From IMG/VR virus record IMGVR_UViG_3300029787_000436, positions 1 to 20,164 of that record: 20,164 nt of DNA. The stretch is one strand, 5' to 3'. A program made the translations under genes and the position numbers. The DNA is from a virus. The notes under the pieces are model-generated. The model saw nothing but the letters and a program-made list of their open reading frames with translations. It was not told the DNA's origin and made no database searches. Below are positions 1 to 7,483 of this stretch, piece by piece (the stretch's first letter is position 1; each line of letters opens with the position of its first letter).

Positions 1-860
1 TGTTGTGTAGCTGCATAATTTGGTGAAGCTTCGTACGAAATAGAATATGACGATGCATCAAATTTTGTATATTGATGTTGTGCTAAACTTTGACTTAATG
101 TGAAAAGAAATTTATTTTCCAATTGGATGAAGTCTTTACTTAGTACTTTTTGAATTTTTGATGAGTATGATTTTACAGACGAAGTTGGAACTGTAGGTAA
201 TGGAGTAGGATTAACAGGAGATGTAATAGTTAATGTTCCTCCTACCATATCTGGTCTAAATTCTGCTCCAATAATTTTTGCAACTGGTACATTATTTGAG
301 GTTTCAAATTCTATTAATCCAGTTGTTTGTGTTGGAAATTGTTGATTACTTTCATATGATCTATCTAATCGTACACCAATTTGTTCTTCAATAGTTACAT
401 TTGGTAAATTTAAAGAATCAAATAAAATTTCTGAAGTATTAACTGATTTTGTATTAACAGGTAGTTGTACAGACCATTTTGTATTAATAATATTTGACCA
501 AGTAGATGGTATTATTACATTGTTATTAGATTGTAAAGTACCAGCAAATGTTATTGTACAATCTCCACTAAATGTATTATCATATATATAAACTGCTACT
601 ACTCTAGATTGATCAGATTCAATAACATTTATTATTTCATTATATATAGGATTTCTATTTGAATCTAGTATTTCTATTAATAACTCAGTTCCTGGCTGAA
701 ATACATTTGGAACTCCTTTAAATTTTATTAAATTTTTTCCTAATGTAAATTCATTTGGTAAAAAAGTTAAATTAAATATATTAGAAGATAATGCAGATGT
801 ATCTGTAATATATGTATCTAGCTGATCAAGATTTCGAACTATTGAAGTTATTTTCTTCAT
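1..860 (-). CDS. Virion structural-type protein, unknown function (3' end off the left edge)
   Basis: An open frame starts at the ATG at 858-860 and runs without a stop to the left edge, giving 286 codons; the C-terminus is missing. The start (MKKITSIVRNLDQLD) sits 26 bases after the stop of the Mre11-Rad50 gene. The product is rich in Ser, Thr, Asn and Ile, with beta-type patterning such as FTLGKNLIKFKGV near residue 40 and a stretch around SRVVAVYIYDNTFSGDC. It has no signal peptide or membrane segment and no enzyme motif I recognise. From memory, similar sequences occur among structural genes of marine T4-like phages, so a tail, baseplate or fibre component is my inference. Its place shows that virion genes resume after the replication and nuclease block. 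Confidence 0.75.
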   Translation of the reverse strand, partial: MKKITSIVRNLDQLDTYITDTSALSSNIFNLTFLPNEFTLGKNLIKFKGVPNVFQPGTELLIEILDSNRNPIYNEIINVIESDQSRVVAVYIYDNTFSGDCTITFAGTLQSNNNVIIPSTWSNIINTKWSVQLPVNTKSVNTSEILFDSLNLPNVTIEEQIGVRLDRSYESNQQFPTQTTGLIEFETSNNVPVAKIIGAEFRPDMVGGTLTITSPVNPTPLPTVPTSSVKSYSSKIQKVLSKDFIQLENKFLFTLSQSLAQHQYTKFDASSYSISYEASPNYAATQ

Positions 861-878
861 ACGTTAACATTCTTTTTT

Positions 879-886
879 TATAAATA
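879..886 (-). promoter_or_regulatory. Gap octamer TATTTATA before the 286+ residue structural gene
   Basis: The coding strand reads TATTTATA immediately after the TAA stop of the Mre11-Rad50 gene and 18 bases before the next ATG. It is one of six near-identical octamers in gaps in this window. A promoter -10 element or an RNA-processing site is inferred only from its position and recurrence. Confidence 0.3.
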
Positions 887-3800
887 TTAAGTATGTTGAA
901 TCTGGCTGAAATTTTCTATTTTATTTACTTCTATTAAATTATCAACCATATCTCGCATAGATTCAACATGTGATATGATAATTGAAAAGTCAAATTTTGT
1001 TCTAAAATATTCAAATAAATTTGTAACAGAAGATATATGGTCTCTATCTAAACTACCCCATCCTTCATCTATTGCTATAAAATTTGGTCTTGGTAATGCA
1101 GATACATTGATTAATGCTACACGAATAGCTAATGAAGAAATAAATCGTTCCATACCTGATGTTAATTCTAATGGCCAAAAATTATCTTCGTCATATATAA
1201 TATATCCGTTAATATTTTTACCATCTGTATTCAACACCATATTGAAATCAACAACTTGATTTAAAACATTATTTATTTCTGTTTCAATCTTTGGCAATGC
1301 TTTTTTAATTAATTCATATGGAACTCCATCACGTTTAACAGATTGTAAATAATATTCATATGCTTTATATTCTGTTTCTAATTGTTTATATGTTTCTAAT
1401 TGTTCTAAAGCAGTTTTCTTTTTAGTTTTAGCAACTTCAATTTCTCCATGATTAGATTTAATTTGATCGGTAATTGATTTCAATGTAGTTGCAATATCTG
1501 TTATTAGTCTTTTTTTAACAGTTATTTTTTTATCTATAGATTTATTATGAACTATTGCAGACTCATTCTTTCGAAATAAATCTTGTCTTTCCAAACAAGT
1601 TTCTAATTCAGACTCTTTTGTTTGCATATCACTTTCTAATACTTGTAGTTGCAATTCTTGTTTATCTAAATTATTTCTAATATCTTGTTTTTCTTGAATT
1701 TTGTCTATTTCAGTTTGTATAAGATTTAGTTTAAATTTTGAAGCACGTAGAGATTGTTCTTCCTTAAATAAATTTTTTTCTTGTATTGGAATTTGTTTTT
1801 CTGCTTCTTCGGCTTCTTTTACAAATATATTTGAAACACAATATTTACAATCTGGATCATATTCGTGATCTTTTAAATTATCTATTTTTTCTTGTAAATA
1901 TGTAAGTTCTGATTGATGTCTATGTATCCATCTAGTAGATTCTCCTATAGACTTATTAATATTGTCTTTTTTTATGTTAAGAACATTAATATCTGATTGA
2001 AAGTCATATTCTGATGCAACGTTGCATCGACTATTTAATATTTCAATTGTATCTTCTAAGTCTTCAATATCTGTTTGTAGTTCTTCAATATCTTCTTCCA
2101 AATATGTTTGTGTATCTTGTAAATCTTCAATATCAGGACCTTCATATGACATTGGTTGTTTTGATTCAATTAATTCTACAATTTCATTTTGTAATTTATT
2201 TCTTGACTCTTGAAACGCATTATCTGATTCTTCTAATTCAATAATTGTATCTTGATTTTCTATAATAATATCATCTGACTCTTTGATAATAGATCCAAAA
2301 TCTGTTTTTTTGTATTCTTTTAATTTACCAGAAGTTTCTTTTATTTCTTCTGAAGCCAAATGGTATAACTGCTCAAACACGGTAGTATCTAAAAATTGTG
2401 ATAGCAAATCTTTTCGCTCACGTTGAGACTTTTCTATAAAATTATTATTATCTGCTTGCAATGAAAATGCAGTTAAAATAAAATCATCATATGTTCCTAA
2501 ATATCTTCTAATACTTTTATTTGTATCACTTCGCTCTTCGCCATTTAAATTTTCATCTTCATTATAAAAATTAACATTAACTTTAACATGGCCATGTTTT
2601 AATGTTATGCCTTCACGTTCGATTGTATATAATTTATTATTTAATTTAAATTTAAATACGGCTTTAAATGTAGATTTTTTATTGTTTAAAACTTCTTTTG
2701 ATTTGCTTGTTTTACTGCACTTATCAAATATTGTATATGTTATTGCATCTAATAATGAAGATTTGCCAGATGCATTAGCTGCAAACAATCCTATTACATC
2801 TTTTAATTTAGAAAAGTCAATTTTATTATTTTCACCATATGAAAACATGTTATCAAATTCAAATGATACTGGATACCATGTAACATTTCTTACAGAAGAT
2901 AAAACAGGTAATTTGGAATTTATTGATCTATTAATATGACGTATTGCATCTAATTCTTTTTTATCAGCTTCAGGATGATTTTCTTCAATAAATTGTGTTA
3001 TTAAATTGTTTTGATATTCAATATCTCTAACATTACCAATAGCAATAGATCCATTCTGATTGCTTTCTATGTGATTTGCACTTCGTTGTATAGATATATC
3101 TTGAACACTGTATTTTTTTCGTATTGTTGCAATTAATTTTTTAATATCAGATGCATCAGTATCACTAAATTTAATTCGTACTCTTGGTTTTCTTGGTACT
3201 CGATGTGGAGAATTAATAATTTTTGCGTTATCTACTTCAAATGTTACATATCCATAATCATTTTGTATTTCTATGAATTCTGATGTACGATCTGGTAAGT
3301 CCCATACTAATATTCCATGATCTAATGCTTCTCCATGATTTTGTTGTATCAATGATCCAGGATATCCAATTGTTTTTTCTTGATCTAAAAATTGAGCTGG
3401 TTTATGTATATCTCCTAACAGTGTTAAATCATGTCCTGCAAATAAATCTGTTGTAACATGATCATTAGAAATTTGAAATCCTATATCAGTTTTAGCATTA
3501 TGTACAGCTCCATGATGTAAAGCTATTTTATAATGTGCATCAAAGTCTTTGGCTTGAATATAATCTTTAGGAGCAACATCAACTGCCATATGATTAAATA
3601 CAACATTTGCAAAACTAAATAATCCATTTTCTTTTATAAAATAAATGTTGTCATTATCAATAACATCTAATATTGGTGATATAGCATCTAATCTATATAA
3701 ATTATTTAAATTCATATCATGATTACCTAATATAACAATTGTAGGTATTTGAAATCCATTAAAAAATTTAGTTAACATGTTAATTAACTCCGGAGACATA

Positions 3801-3997
3801 TCTAGTTTAGAATGTACAATATCTCCAGTTACTACACAAATGCTTGAATCTGTTGCATGTTGTGCAATATGTAAAAATAATGTATCAAATACTTCTTGAT
3901 ATTCTTTATGCCTTTTTAATGTTCGGATATGAATGTCAGATACATGAAATATTTTGTCAATTGATTTGATATTTGTTTTTAATGTTTTTATTTCCAT
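887..3997 (-). CDS. Single-chain Mre11-Rad50 (SbcD-SbcC, T4 gp47-gp46) recombination nuclease
   Basis: This 1036-residue protein joins both subunits of the SbcCD/Mre11-Rad50 complex, which resects and processes DNA ends during phage recombination and replication. Residues 1 to about 360 are a metallophosphoesterase: DIH at 21-23, GD at 58-59, GNHD at 91-94, HHG at 161-163, GHD at 188-190 and GDIH at 195-198. Residues from about 372 are Rad50-like: a P-loop ending SGKSS at 410-414 (AANASGKS, with Ala where Gly is usual), long coiled coils about 550-890 with a zinc-hook CKYC at 717-720, ABC signature TSGMERF at 946-952, Walker B with D977-E978, D-loop SLD at 982-984 and H1010. In T4 the two are separate genes (339 and 560 residues), and the summed length fits a full fusion. 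The start overlaps the primase gene by 10 bases, so the two are probably translationally coupled. Confidence 0.95.
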   Translation of the reverse strand: MEIKTLKTNIKSIDKIFHVSDIHIRTLKRHKEYQEVFDTLFLHIAQHATDSSICVVTGDIVHSKLDMSPELINMLTKFFNGFQIPTIVILGNHDMNLNNLYRLDAISPILDVIDNDNIYFIKENGLFSFANVVFNHMAVDVAPKDYIQAKDFDAHYKIALHHGAVHNAKTDIGFQISNDHVTTDLFAGHDLTLLGDIHKPAQFLDQEKTIGYPGSLIQQNHGEALDHGILVWDLPDRTSEFIEIQNDYGYVTFEVDNAKIINSPHRVPRKPRVRIKFSDTDASDIKKLIATIRKKYSVQDISIQRSANHIESNQNGSIAIGNVRDIEYQNNLITQFIEENHPEADKKELDAIRHINRSINSKLPVLSSVRNVTWYPVSFEFDNMFSYGENNKIDFSKLKDVIGLFAANASGKSSLLDAITYTIFDKCSKTSKSKEVLNNKKSTFKAVFKFKLNNKLYTIEREGITLKHGHVKVNVNFYNEDENLNGEERSDTNKSIRRYLGTYDDFILTAFSLQADNNNFIEKSQRERKDLLSQFLDTTVFEQLYHLASEEIKETSGKLKEYKKTDFGSIIKESDDIIIENQDTIIELEESDNAFQESRNKLQNEIVELIESKQPMSYEGPDIEDLQDTQTYLEEDIEELQTDIEDLEDTIEILNSRCNVASEYDFQSDINVLNIKKDNINKSIGESTRWIHRHQSELTYLQEKIDNLKDHEYDPDCKYCVSNIFVKEAEEAEKQIPIQEKNLFKEEQSLRASKFKLNLIQTEIDKIQEKQDIRNNLDKQELQLQVLESDMQTKESELETCLERQDLFRKNESAIVHNKSIDKKITVKKRLITDIATTLKSITDQIKSNHGEIEVAKTKKKTALEQLETYKQLETEYKAYEYYLQSVKRDGVPYELIKKALPKIETEINNVLNQVVDFNMVLNTDGKNINGYIIYDEDNFWPLELTSGMERFISSLAIRVALINVSALPRPNFIAIDEGWGSLDRDHISSVTNLFEYFRTKFDFSIIISHVESMRDMVDNLIEVNKIENFSQIQHT

Positions 3998-4935
3998 AGT
4001 GAATCTATTTCCATTTGCATCAACTCTTCGAACGAAAATTGATACGTGTCTTGAATTTTTTCAATAATTTTTTTATATCCTAATTCATTAGGATCTTCAG
4101 AATCTAATTTTACTAAATGAACTTTTATACCTTCTCGTAAAAATATTTGGGCAATTCGTTTTGCATTTGTTAATGCATCTTGATCCAAACATATATAAAT
4201 TTCTTGTACTCCTTCTTCGATAATTTTTATTCGAAGTTTAGGATTAATCATTTTGCCAAATAATGGAATTGCATTTCTTTTTATAGTGATAGCGTCAAAT
4301 GCTCCTTCACATAATATAATAGGTTCATTCCAATTAATCAACATATCAAATCCTATAATATCTTTTGAAATTTTTGGATTCTTATGTTTATATGGATCAT
4401 TTTCATAGAATGCTCTTGATACAAAATAATTTAATTGTCCTTCGCAATCATAACTAGGAATAATAATTTTTCCAGAATATGGTCCTCTTTCAGCATATCC
4501 TATTCTATAACGAATTATATCAAATATTGATATTCCACGTTTTTGTAGATAATATATTGCATTTTTATAGTCAGGTGATTTTCTTTCCAACCAAAGTGGT
4601 TTATATTCTTCTGGTAATTGTATAGTTTCTTCAATTTGTTTTTTATTGTTTGAATTATCTCTATACTTAGTTCGTTCAATTAATTTTCCTAATTTTTCAA
4701 ATTTATCTTTTGGAAGATTTAATTGTTTGAATAATGAATGTATTGTTCTACCCTTTTTATCAGATATCCAACAATGCCATGGGTTTTGGCCTTCATGATT
4801 TGTGTTTAAATTAATTTCTAGTTTAGGCTTATAATGAGATGTAAACGGAGAAAAAAATGCAATATTATCTCCGGATGTAGGTTTACCTTTACCTAAAACA
4901 GATTCTATTAATTGAAGTAACTTAAGATTCTTCAT
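3988..4935 (-). CDS. DnaG-type DNA primase (T4 gp61-like) with degenerate zinc finger
   Basis: It makes RNA primers for lagging-strand synthesis, by family. From the chosen ATG the product is 315 residues (MKNLKLLQLIESVLG). The N-terminal region about 28-58 matches the shape of a CHC2 zinc domain (FFSPFTSHYKPKLEINL then WHCW), but the usual Cys pair is replaced, leaving only His-Cys. Next come a primase core (RGISIFDIIRYRIGY, GKIIIPSYDCEGQLNYFVSRAF) and a TOPRIM domain about 203-280: LCEGAFDAI with the catalytic Glu at 210, LDQDA with Asp 251 and 253, then DPNELGYKK. An in-frame GTG at 5002-5004 would add 23 residues, but it lies inside a hairpin and the extra residues look non-conserved, so I prefer the ATG at 4933-4935. 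Neither start has a strong Shine-Dalgarno. The gene overlaps the Mre11-Rad50 start. Confidence 0.88.
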   Translation of the reverse strand: MKNLKLLQLIESVLGKGKPTSGDNIAFFSPFTSHYKPKLEINLNTNHEGQNPWHCWISDKKGRTIHSLFKQLNLPKDKFEKLGKLIERTKYRDNSNNKKQIEETIQLPEEYKPLWLERKSPDYKNAIYYLQKRGISIFDIIRYRIGYAERGPYSGKIIIPSYDCEGQLNYFVSRAFYENDPYKHKNPKISKDIIGFDMLINWNEPIILCEGAFDAITIKRNAIPLFGKMINPKLRIKIIEEGVQEIYICLDQDALTNAKRIAQIFLREGIKVHLVKLDSEDPNELGYKKIIEKIQDTYQFSFEELMQMEIDSLWK

Positions 4936-4995
4936 ATAATTTATTATAAGAAAATTTCCTGAAAGATCAAAAGGATTGGCTATTATATAATACTG

Positions 4996-5020
4996 GTTAG
5001 ACACAATAAATTAGTCTAAC
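4996..5020 (-). promoter_or_regulatory. Perfect 7-bp inverted repeat (hairpin) at the primase leader
   Basis: GTTAGAC at 5014-5020 on the coding strand is followed by an 11-base loop and then GTCTAAC at 4996-5002, a perfect stem. The possible GTG start of the primase (5002-5004) lies at the loop-stem border, and the preferred ATG is about 60 bases downstream. It could be an RNA hairpin that hides an upstream start or binds a regulator, or a DNA operator. It has no U-tract directly after it, so it does not look like an intrinsic terminator. Confidence 0.45.
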
Positions 5021-5115
5021 GAATCATCATTTAATAAATAATTTCATTAAACGATTTCATCTTTTTATTAATTACATTAAGAAAATAATAAAAATTTTTC
5101 AAAGATCCAAATTAA
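5005..5115 (-). other. Largest gap: 111-base leader between the 127-residue gene and the primase
   Basis: It has no full gene. In transcript order it holds an A5T5 palindrome, a nine-residue mini-ORF (ATG at 5058-5060, MKSFNEIIY, stop at 5031-5033), a four-residue mini-ORF starting at 5028-5030 straight after that stop, the octamer TATTTATT, and the upstream arm of the hairpin at the primase start. The mini-ORFs may be chance in AT-rich DNA. With the hairpin they could form a leader controlling primase translation, which is speculation. Confidence 0.35.
5033..5040 (-). promoter_or_regulatory. Gap octamer TATTTATT before the primase
   Basis: The coding strand reads TATTTATT in the primase leader, 28 bases before the possible GTG start and about 97 before the preferred ATG. 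It also overlaps the end of a nine-codon mini-ORF, so the match may be incidental. Confidence 0.22.
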
Positions 5116-5499
5116 TTATATAAAATTTAAATTTAAAGCTTTCATCAATTTTACTAATTTTGGATATAATTCATTATAACGTTTAGGTGCCAAAGATTTT
5201 ATTAATTTTTTCATTATTTTATTATCTACTGGTTCTGGATTCTCTGGTATCAATATTTTAATTATTGGAATTAAGTCTTCTGTAGATTCTAATGCTCCTA
5301 ATACAGTTTCAGCAGCTTCGTCTGATCCTCCTAGATCGTTAACTAACGTTTTTGATTTTTGTAACATTTTATTAGGATCTTTTTCTAATATTATGTCTTT
5401 AATCTTATTTTTTCGAAAAGCTAATTTTGTTATATCAAAAACTCCTTCTTTAAGATTTTTTGTGCGAAATCTTTGCATATTTTCTTGTAATTTATTCAT
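5116..5499 (-). CDS. Small conserved-looking phage protein, unknown function (127 residues)
   Basis: I do not recognise a function. The N-terminus MNKLQENMQRFRTKNLKEG is basic and amphipathic and resembles, from memory, the start of several small proteins in marine T4-like phages. The rest is predicted helical: lysine-rich DITKLAFRKNKIKDII near residue 22, an acidic stretch ending in TEDLIPIIKILIPENPEP, then a basic helical C-terminus. There is no signal peptide or membrane segment and no cysteine. It lies between the secreted DUF4294 gene and the primase, with a 33-base gap upstream that holds the recurrent octamer and no clear Shine-Dalgarno. A DNA-binding, internal head or scaffold-like role is possible but unsupported. 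Confidence 0.75.
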   Translation of the reverse strand: MNKLQENMQRFRTKNLKEGVFDITKLAFRKNKIKDIILEKDPNKMLQKSKTLVNDLGGSDEAAETVLGALESTEDLIPIIKILIPENPEPVDNKIMKKLIKSLAPKRYNELYPKLVKLMKALNLNFI

Positions 5500-5519
5500 A
5501 GTATTAATTCCAATTTATT

Positions 5520-5527
5520 AATAAATA
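5520..5527 (-). promoter_or_regulatory. Gap octamer TATTTATT before the 127-residue gene
   Basis: The coding strand reads TATTTATT soon after the TAG stop of the DUF4294 gene and 20 bases before the next ATG. That spacing nearly matches the octamers before the 286+ residue and the 221-residue genes (18 and 19 bases). Confidence 0.3.
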
Positions 5528-5532
5528 TATTA

Positions 5533-6093
5533 CTATATAATAAAATCTTGTATTATTTCTTCAATCAAAGAATCATCACCATGCTTATCATATGACTTTT
5601 TTAAATTGGTACCACATATTCTAGCAAACTGCTGATACCCCCATGCTACGAATCCGTTTCGTAAATCTTTTACTAATATGTATCCTGTTCTAGAACATTC
5701 ACGATCAATTAATTTAATTAACAATTGTCCTTCAAAAACAGTTAATCGTTTCATGTCTTTATCAAATTCAGCTTTTATTTGATCTTCAACAAGTTTATAA
5801 TATTTTTTAGAATTAACATTTCTTTGTTCTTCTGACATAGCCGCAAGTTGCATTTCACATTCTTTCAATCGCTGTCCTGCTATTTTGGCATATGGATATA
5901 CTTTTTGAACTTTTGCAACTAATTTATAATATCGATTTTTACTTCTATTATTTTTAAAAGTTCTAAATGTAAACTCAGGCAATTGACCACTGTTGTAAAC
6001 ATGATTACAAGGATTACCTAATGCGTCTACACATTGACTAAAATTTGCATTAGAAAATAAAATTGTTAATGCTAATACTATACACTTTTTCAT
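5533..6093 (-). CDS. Secreted DUF4294 family protein
   Basis: The 186-residue product begins with a typical signal peptide (MKKCIVLALTILFSNANFSQ), with probable cleavage near residues 18-20, so it should be exported to the periplasm. The mature part matches DUF4294 as I remember it: YYKLVAKVQKVYPYAKIAGQRL at 55-76, KRLTVFEGQLLIKLIDRE at 115-132, then GYILVKDLRNGFVAWGYQQFARICGTNLKKSY. The family is known to me as Bacteroidota-specific and has no established biochemical role. The Cys after the signal (FSQC) is not a good lipobox. In a phage this is either a gene taken from the host or a phage factor acting on the cell envelope. It follows the endonuclease gene by 50 bases and ends with TAG. The family call is from motif memory and should be checked by profile search. 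Confidence 0.85.
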   Translation of the reverse strand: MKKCIVLALTILFSNANFSQCVDALGNPCNHVYNSGQLPEFTFRTFKNNRSKNRYYKLVAKVQKVYPYAKIAGQRLKECEMQLAAMSEEQRNVNSKKYYKLVEDQIKAEFDKDMKRLTVFEGQLLIKLIDRECSRTGYILVKDLRNGFVAWGYQQFARICGTNLKKSYDKHGDDSLIEEIIQDFII

Positions 6094-6143
6094 ATCTATA
6101 TTTTTTCTTTATAATAAGAAATTAATATGAAAAATCCAATCGT

Positions 6144-6617
6144 TTAATTGAAAAATTTTATTAAAGTTGGATCTTCGCCTTCTTTGCAACATTCTTGTAA
6201 CCATTCAGTTGGCATATCTTTTTTTGCAACATGTTGTATACCTAATTTTTTTGCATATGCTTCATATGTTGTTTTAGATCCTTTTGATATTTTTTGATTT
6301 GGATTCTGAAAAATTATTCGTAAATCTATATTAGGATTTGAAGCTAATACATTTTTCATTTTTTGTCTATCAGTACTAGTCCATCTACCTTTAGTTTCAA
6401 TATACATTGTTTTACCGTCTTTTTTTGTGAAAATAAAATCTGGAGTATATTTTGAATTTTTTTGAGGAACTATGTAATGCAATGTTTCTTTTTCGTAATT
6501 TACTGGATATTTTGCCTCTTTTATTTGATCTGCTACTTTTAATTCTAATCCAGATCTATATCCATATTTGTACGCCGCTTGGCGTTGTTTATTATTGGAA
6601 TGCCAATGATTCTTCAT
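6144..6617 (-). CDS. T7 endonuclease I-type Holliday junction resolvase
   Basis: The 157-residue product should resolve branched DNA before packaging and may help degrade host DNA. It matches phage endonuclease I (T7 gp3, 149 residues) along its length: GYRSGLELKVADQI at 19-32 with catalytic E25, then YEKETLHYIVP, KYTPDFIFTKKDG with D60, and MYIETKGR with E74 and K76. These correspond to E20, D55, E65 and K67 of T7. They are followed by a basic stretch, IIFQNPNQKISKGSKTTYEAYAKKLG, and a terminal PTEWL motif. All active-site residues are present, so it should be active. It follows the peptidase gene by 11 bases with an AAGG Shine-Dalgarno 8 bases before ATG. T4 itself uses an unrelated resolvase (gp49), so the T7-type enzyme is a mosaic trait. 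Confidence 0.95.
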   Translation of the reverse strand: MKNHWHSNNKQRQAAYKYGYRSGLELKVADQIKEAKYPVNYEKETLHYIVPQKNSKYTPDFIFTKKDGKTMYIETKGRWTSTDRQKMKNVLASNPNIDLRIIFQNPNQKISKGSKTTYEAYAKKLGIQHVAKKDMPTEWLQECCKEGEDPTLIKFFN

Positions 6618-6628
6618 GTTATAACCTT

Positions 6629-7471
6629 TTAACTTTCTAATTGTTTTAGAAATTTTCTTCTTTGTTTTGTAAATTTAGGACTATTAAATGCTTTTTCATT
6701 TTTTAATCCTATGTGTATATGATCATAATGCTTCTCTGATCTCCATATTACTTGTATTCTAAATCCACCACTTCTTCTATTAAAGACCCCGCCTTGGCCA
6801 TCTTTAGGTAGAGGTATTTTTAATGCTGTCATAAGACCTTTAAATATTTGATCGCCTAGCTCATCTCCTATTACATCACCTGAAACATGTATGCCTCCTT
6901 TTTGTAATCCAATATCTATGCCAAATGCAGCATGATTTCCTTGCCAATGATCACTTATATTGTCACCCTTAGCATATATGTCTTCTCGTTTTGCTGAATT
7001 GATTCGTATAGTATCTTTTAACGGTGCTAAAAAATTTAATAAAGATGATTTTGTTTGAGCATAATCTCCATCAATCTCAGAATCTTGTTTATATAAACCA
7101 CCAGTCGAAAATCCAGGAACACCAGGTTTTAACGTCTTATCTGAAGTAATTCGCATAGGGCTTAATTTTTTTACAATATTTTTAGGAACTTCTTTCATTG
7201 CTTGATCAACATCATCTGTTGGAGAATATTTTGTTGTATCATCATTAGATTGATCCTCACTATTTTTTGGATCAGTTAGAAATTTTATTATGTTCTGTCT
7301 AGTTTTTTCTTTTTGTGCATCAGCAGCTTTTTGAAGTTTTTCTAATTCATCAGGTGGCGTTTCAATTTTACTGTATCGGTAAGTTTGTTGTTCTGGTAGT
7401 AAAATATGATCTAATAGTAAACTGTAATATTCTTCTAATATTATTTGTTTTATATATTTTTTCGAATCCAT
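6629..7471 (-). CDS. M15/LAS-type peptidoglycan peptidase (lysin or tail-associated)
   Basis: The C-terminal half of this 280-residue protein carries a zinc-peptidase pattern of the M15/D-Ala-D-Ala (LAS) group: SDHWQGNHAAFGIDIG at 173-188, with H175 or H180 and D186 as likely ligands, and W243 followed by HYDHIHIG at 248-255 with the HxH pair. That suggests cleavage of peptide links in the cell wall. Residues 1-160 are a charged helical and then low-complexity region with no signal peptide or membrane span. The N-terminus (KKYIKQIILEEYYSLLL) resembles the basic amphipathic starts of the kinase-like gene upstream. It could be an endolysin needing a holin, or a virion peptidase used at entry. 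Its place after tail genes permits either. There is no visible Shine-Dalgarno: the 12-base gap is TATTTATATAAA. Confidence 0.8.
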   Translation of the reverse strand: MDSKKYIKQIILEEYYSLLLDHILLPEQQTYRYSKIETPPDELEKLQKAADAQKEKTRQNIIKFLTDPKNSEDQSNDDTTKYSPTDDVDQAMKEVPKNIVKKLSPMRITSDKTLKPGVPGFSTGGLYKQDSEIDGDYAQTKSSLLNFLAPLKDTIRINSAKREDIYAKGDNISDHWQGNHAAFGIDIGLQKGGIHVSGDVIGDELGDQIFKGLMTALKIPLPKDGQGGVFNRRSGGFRIQVIWRSEKHYDHIHIGLKNEKAFNSPKFTKQRRKFLKQLES

Positions 7472-7475
7472 TTTA

Positions 7476-7483
7476 TATAAATA
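7476..7483 (-). promoter_or_regulatory. Gap octamer TATTTATA before the peptidase gene
   Basis: The coding strand reads TATTTATA directly after the TAA stop of the kinase-like gene, only 4 bases before the peptidase ATG. At that distance it cannot be a promoter with a normal leader for this start, which argues for a translation-start context or processing signal at this copy. Confidence 0.25.

Noticed and set aside
879-886. T4-type late promoters TATAAATA on the plus strand
   Set aside because: Read on the plus strand the octamer would drive antisense transcription into genes with no plus-strand gene to serve, so I treat it only as a coding-strand motif of unknown role.
975-1259. Plus-strand open frames (for example here, 2014-2244, 2607-2939, 13706-13912, 16833-17078)
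   Set aside because: Each lies opposite a well-supported minus-strand gene, has no recognisable domain, and is a by-product of AT-rich coding sequence.
5085-5100. A5T5 palindrome as an intrinsic terminator (also near 11525)
   Set aside because: There is no GC-rich stem and such tracts are expected in DNA of this composition.
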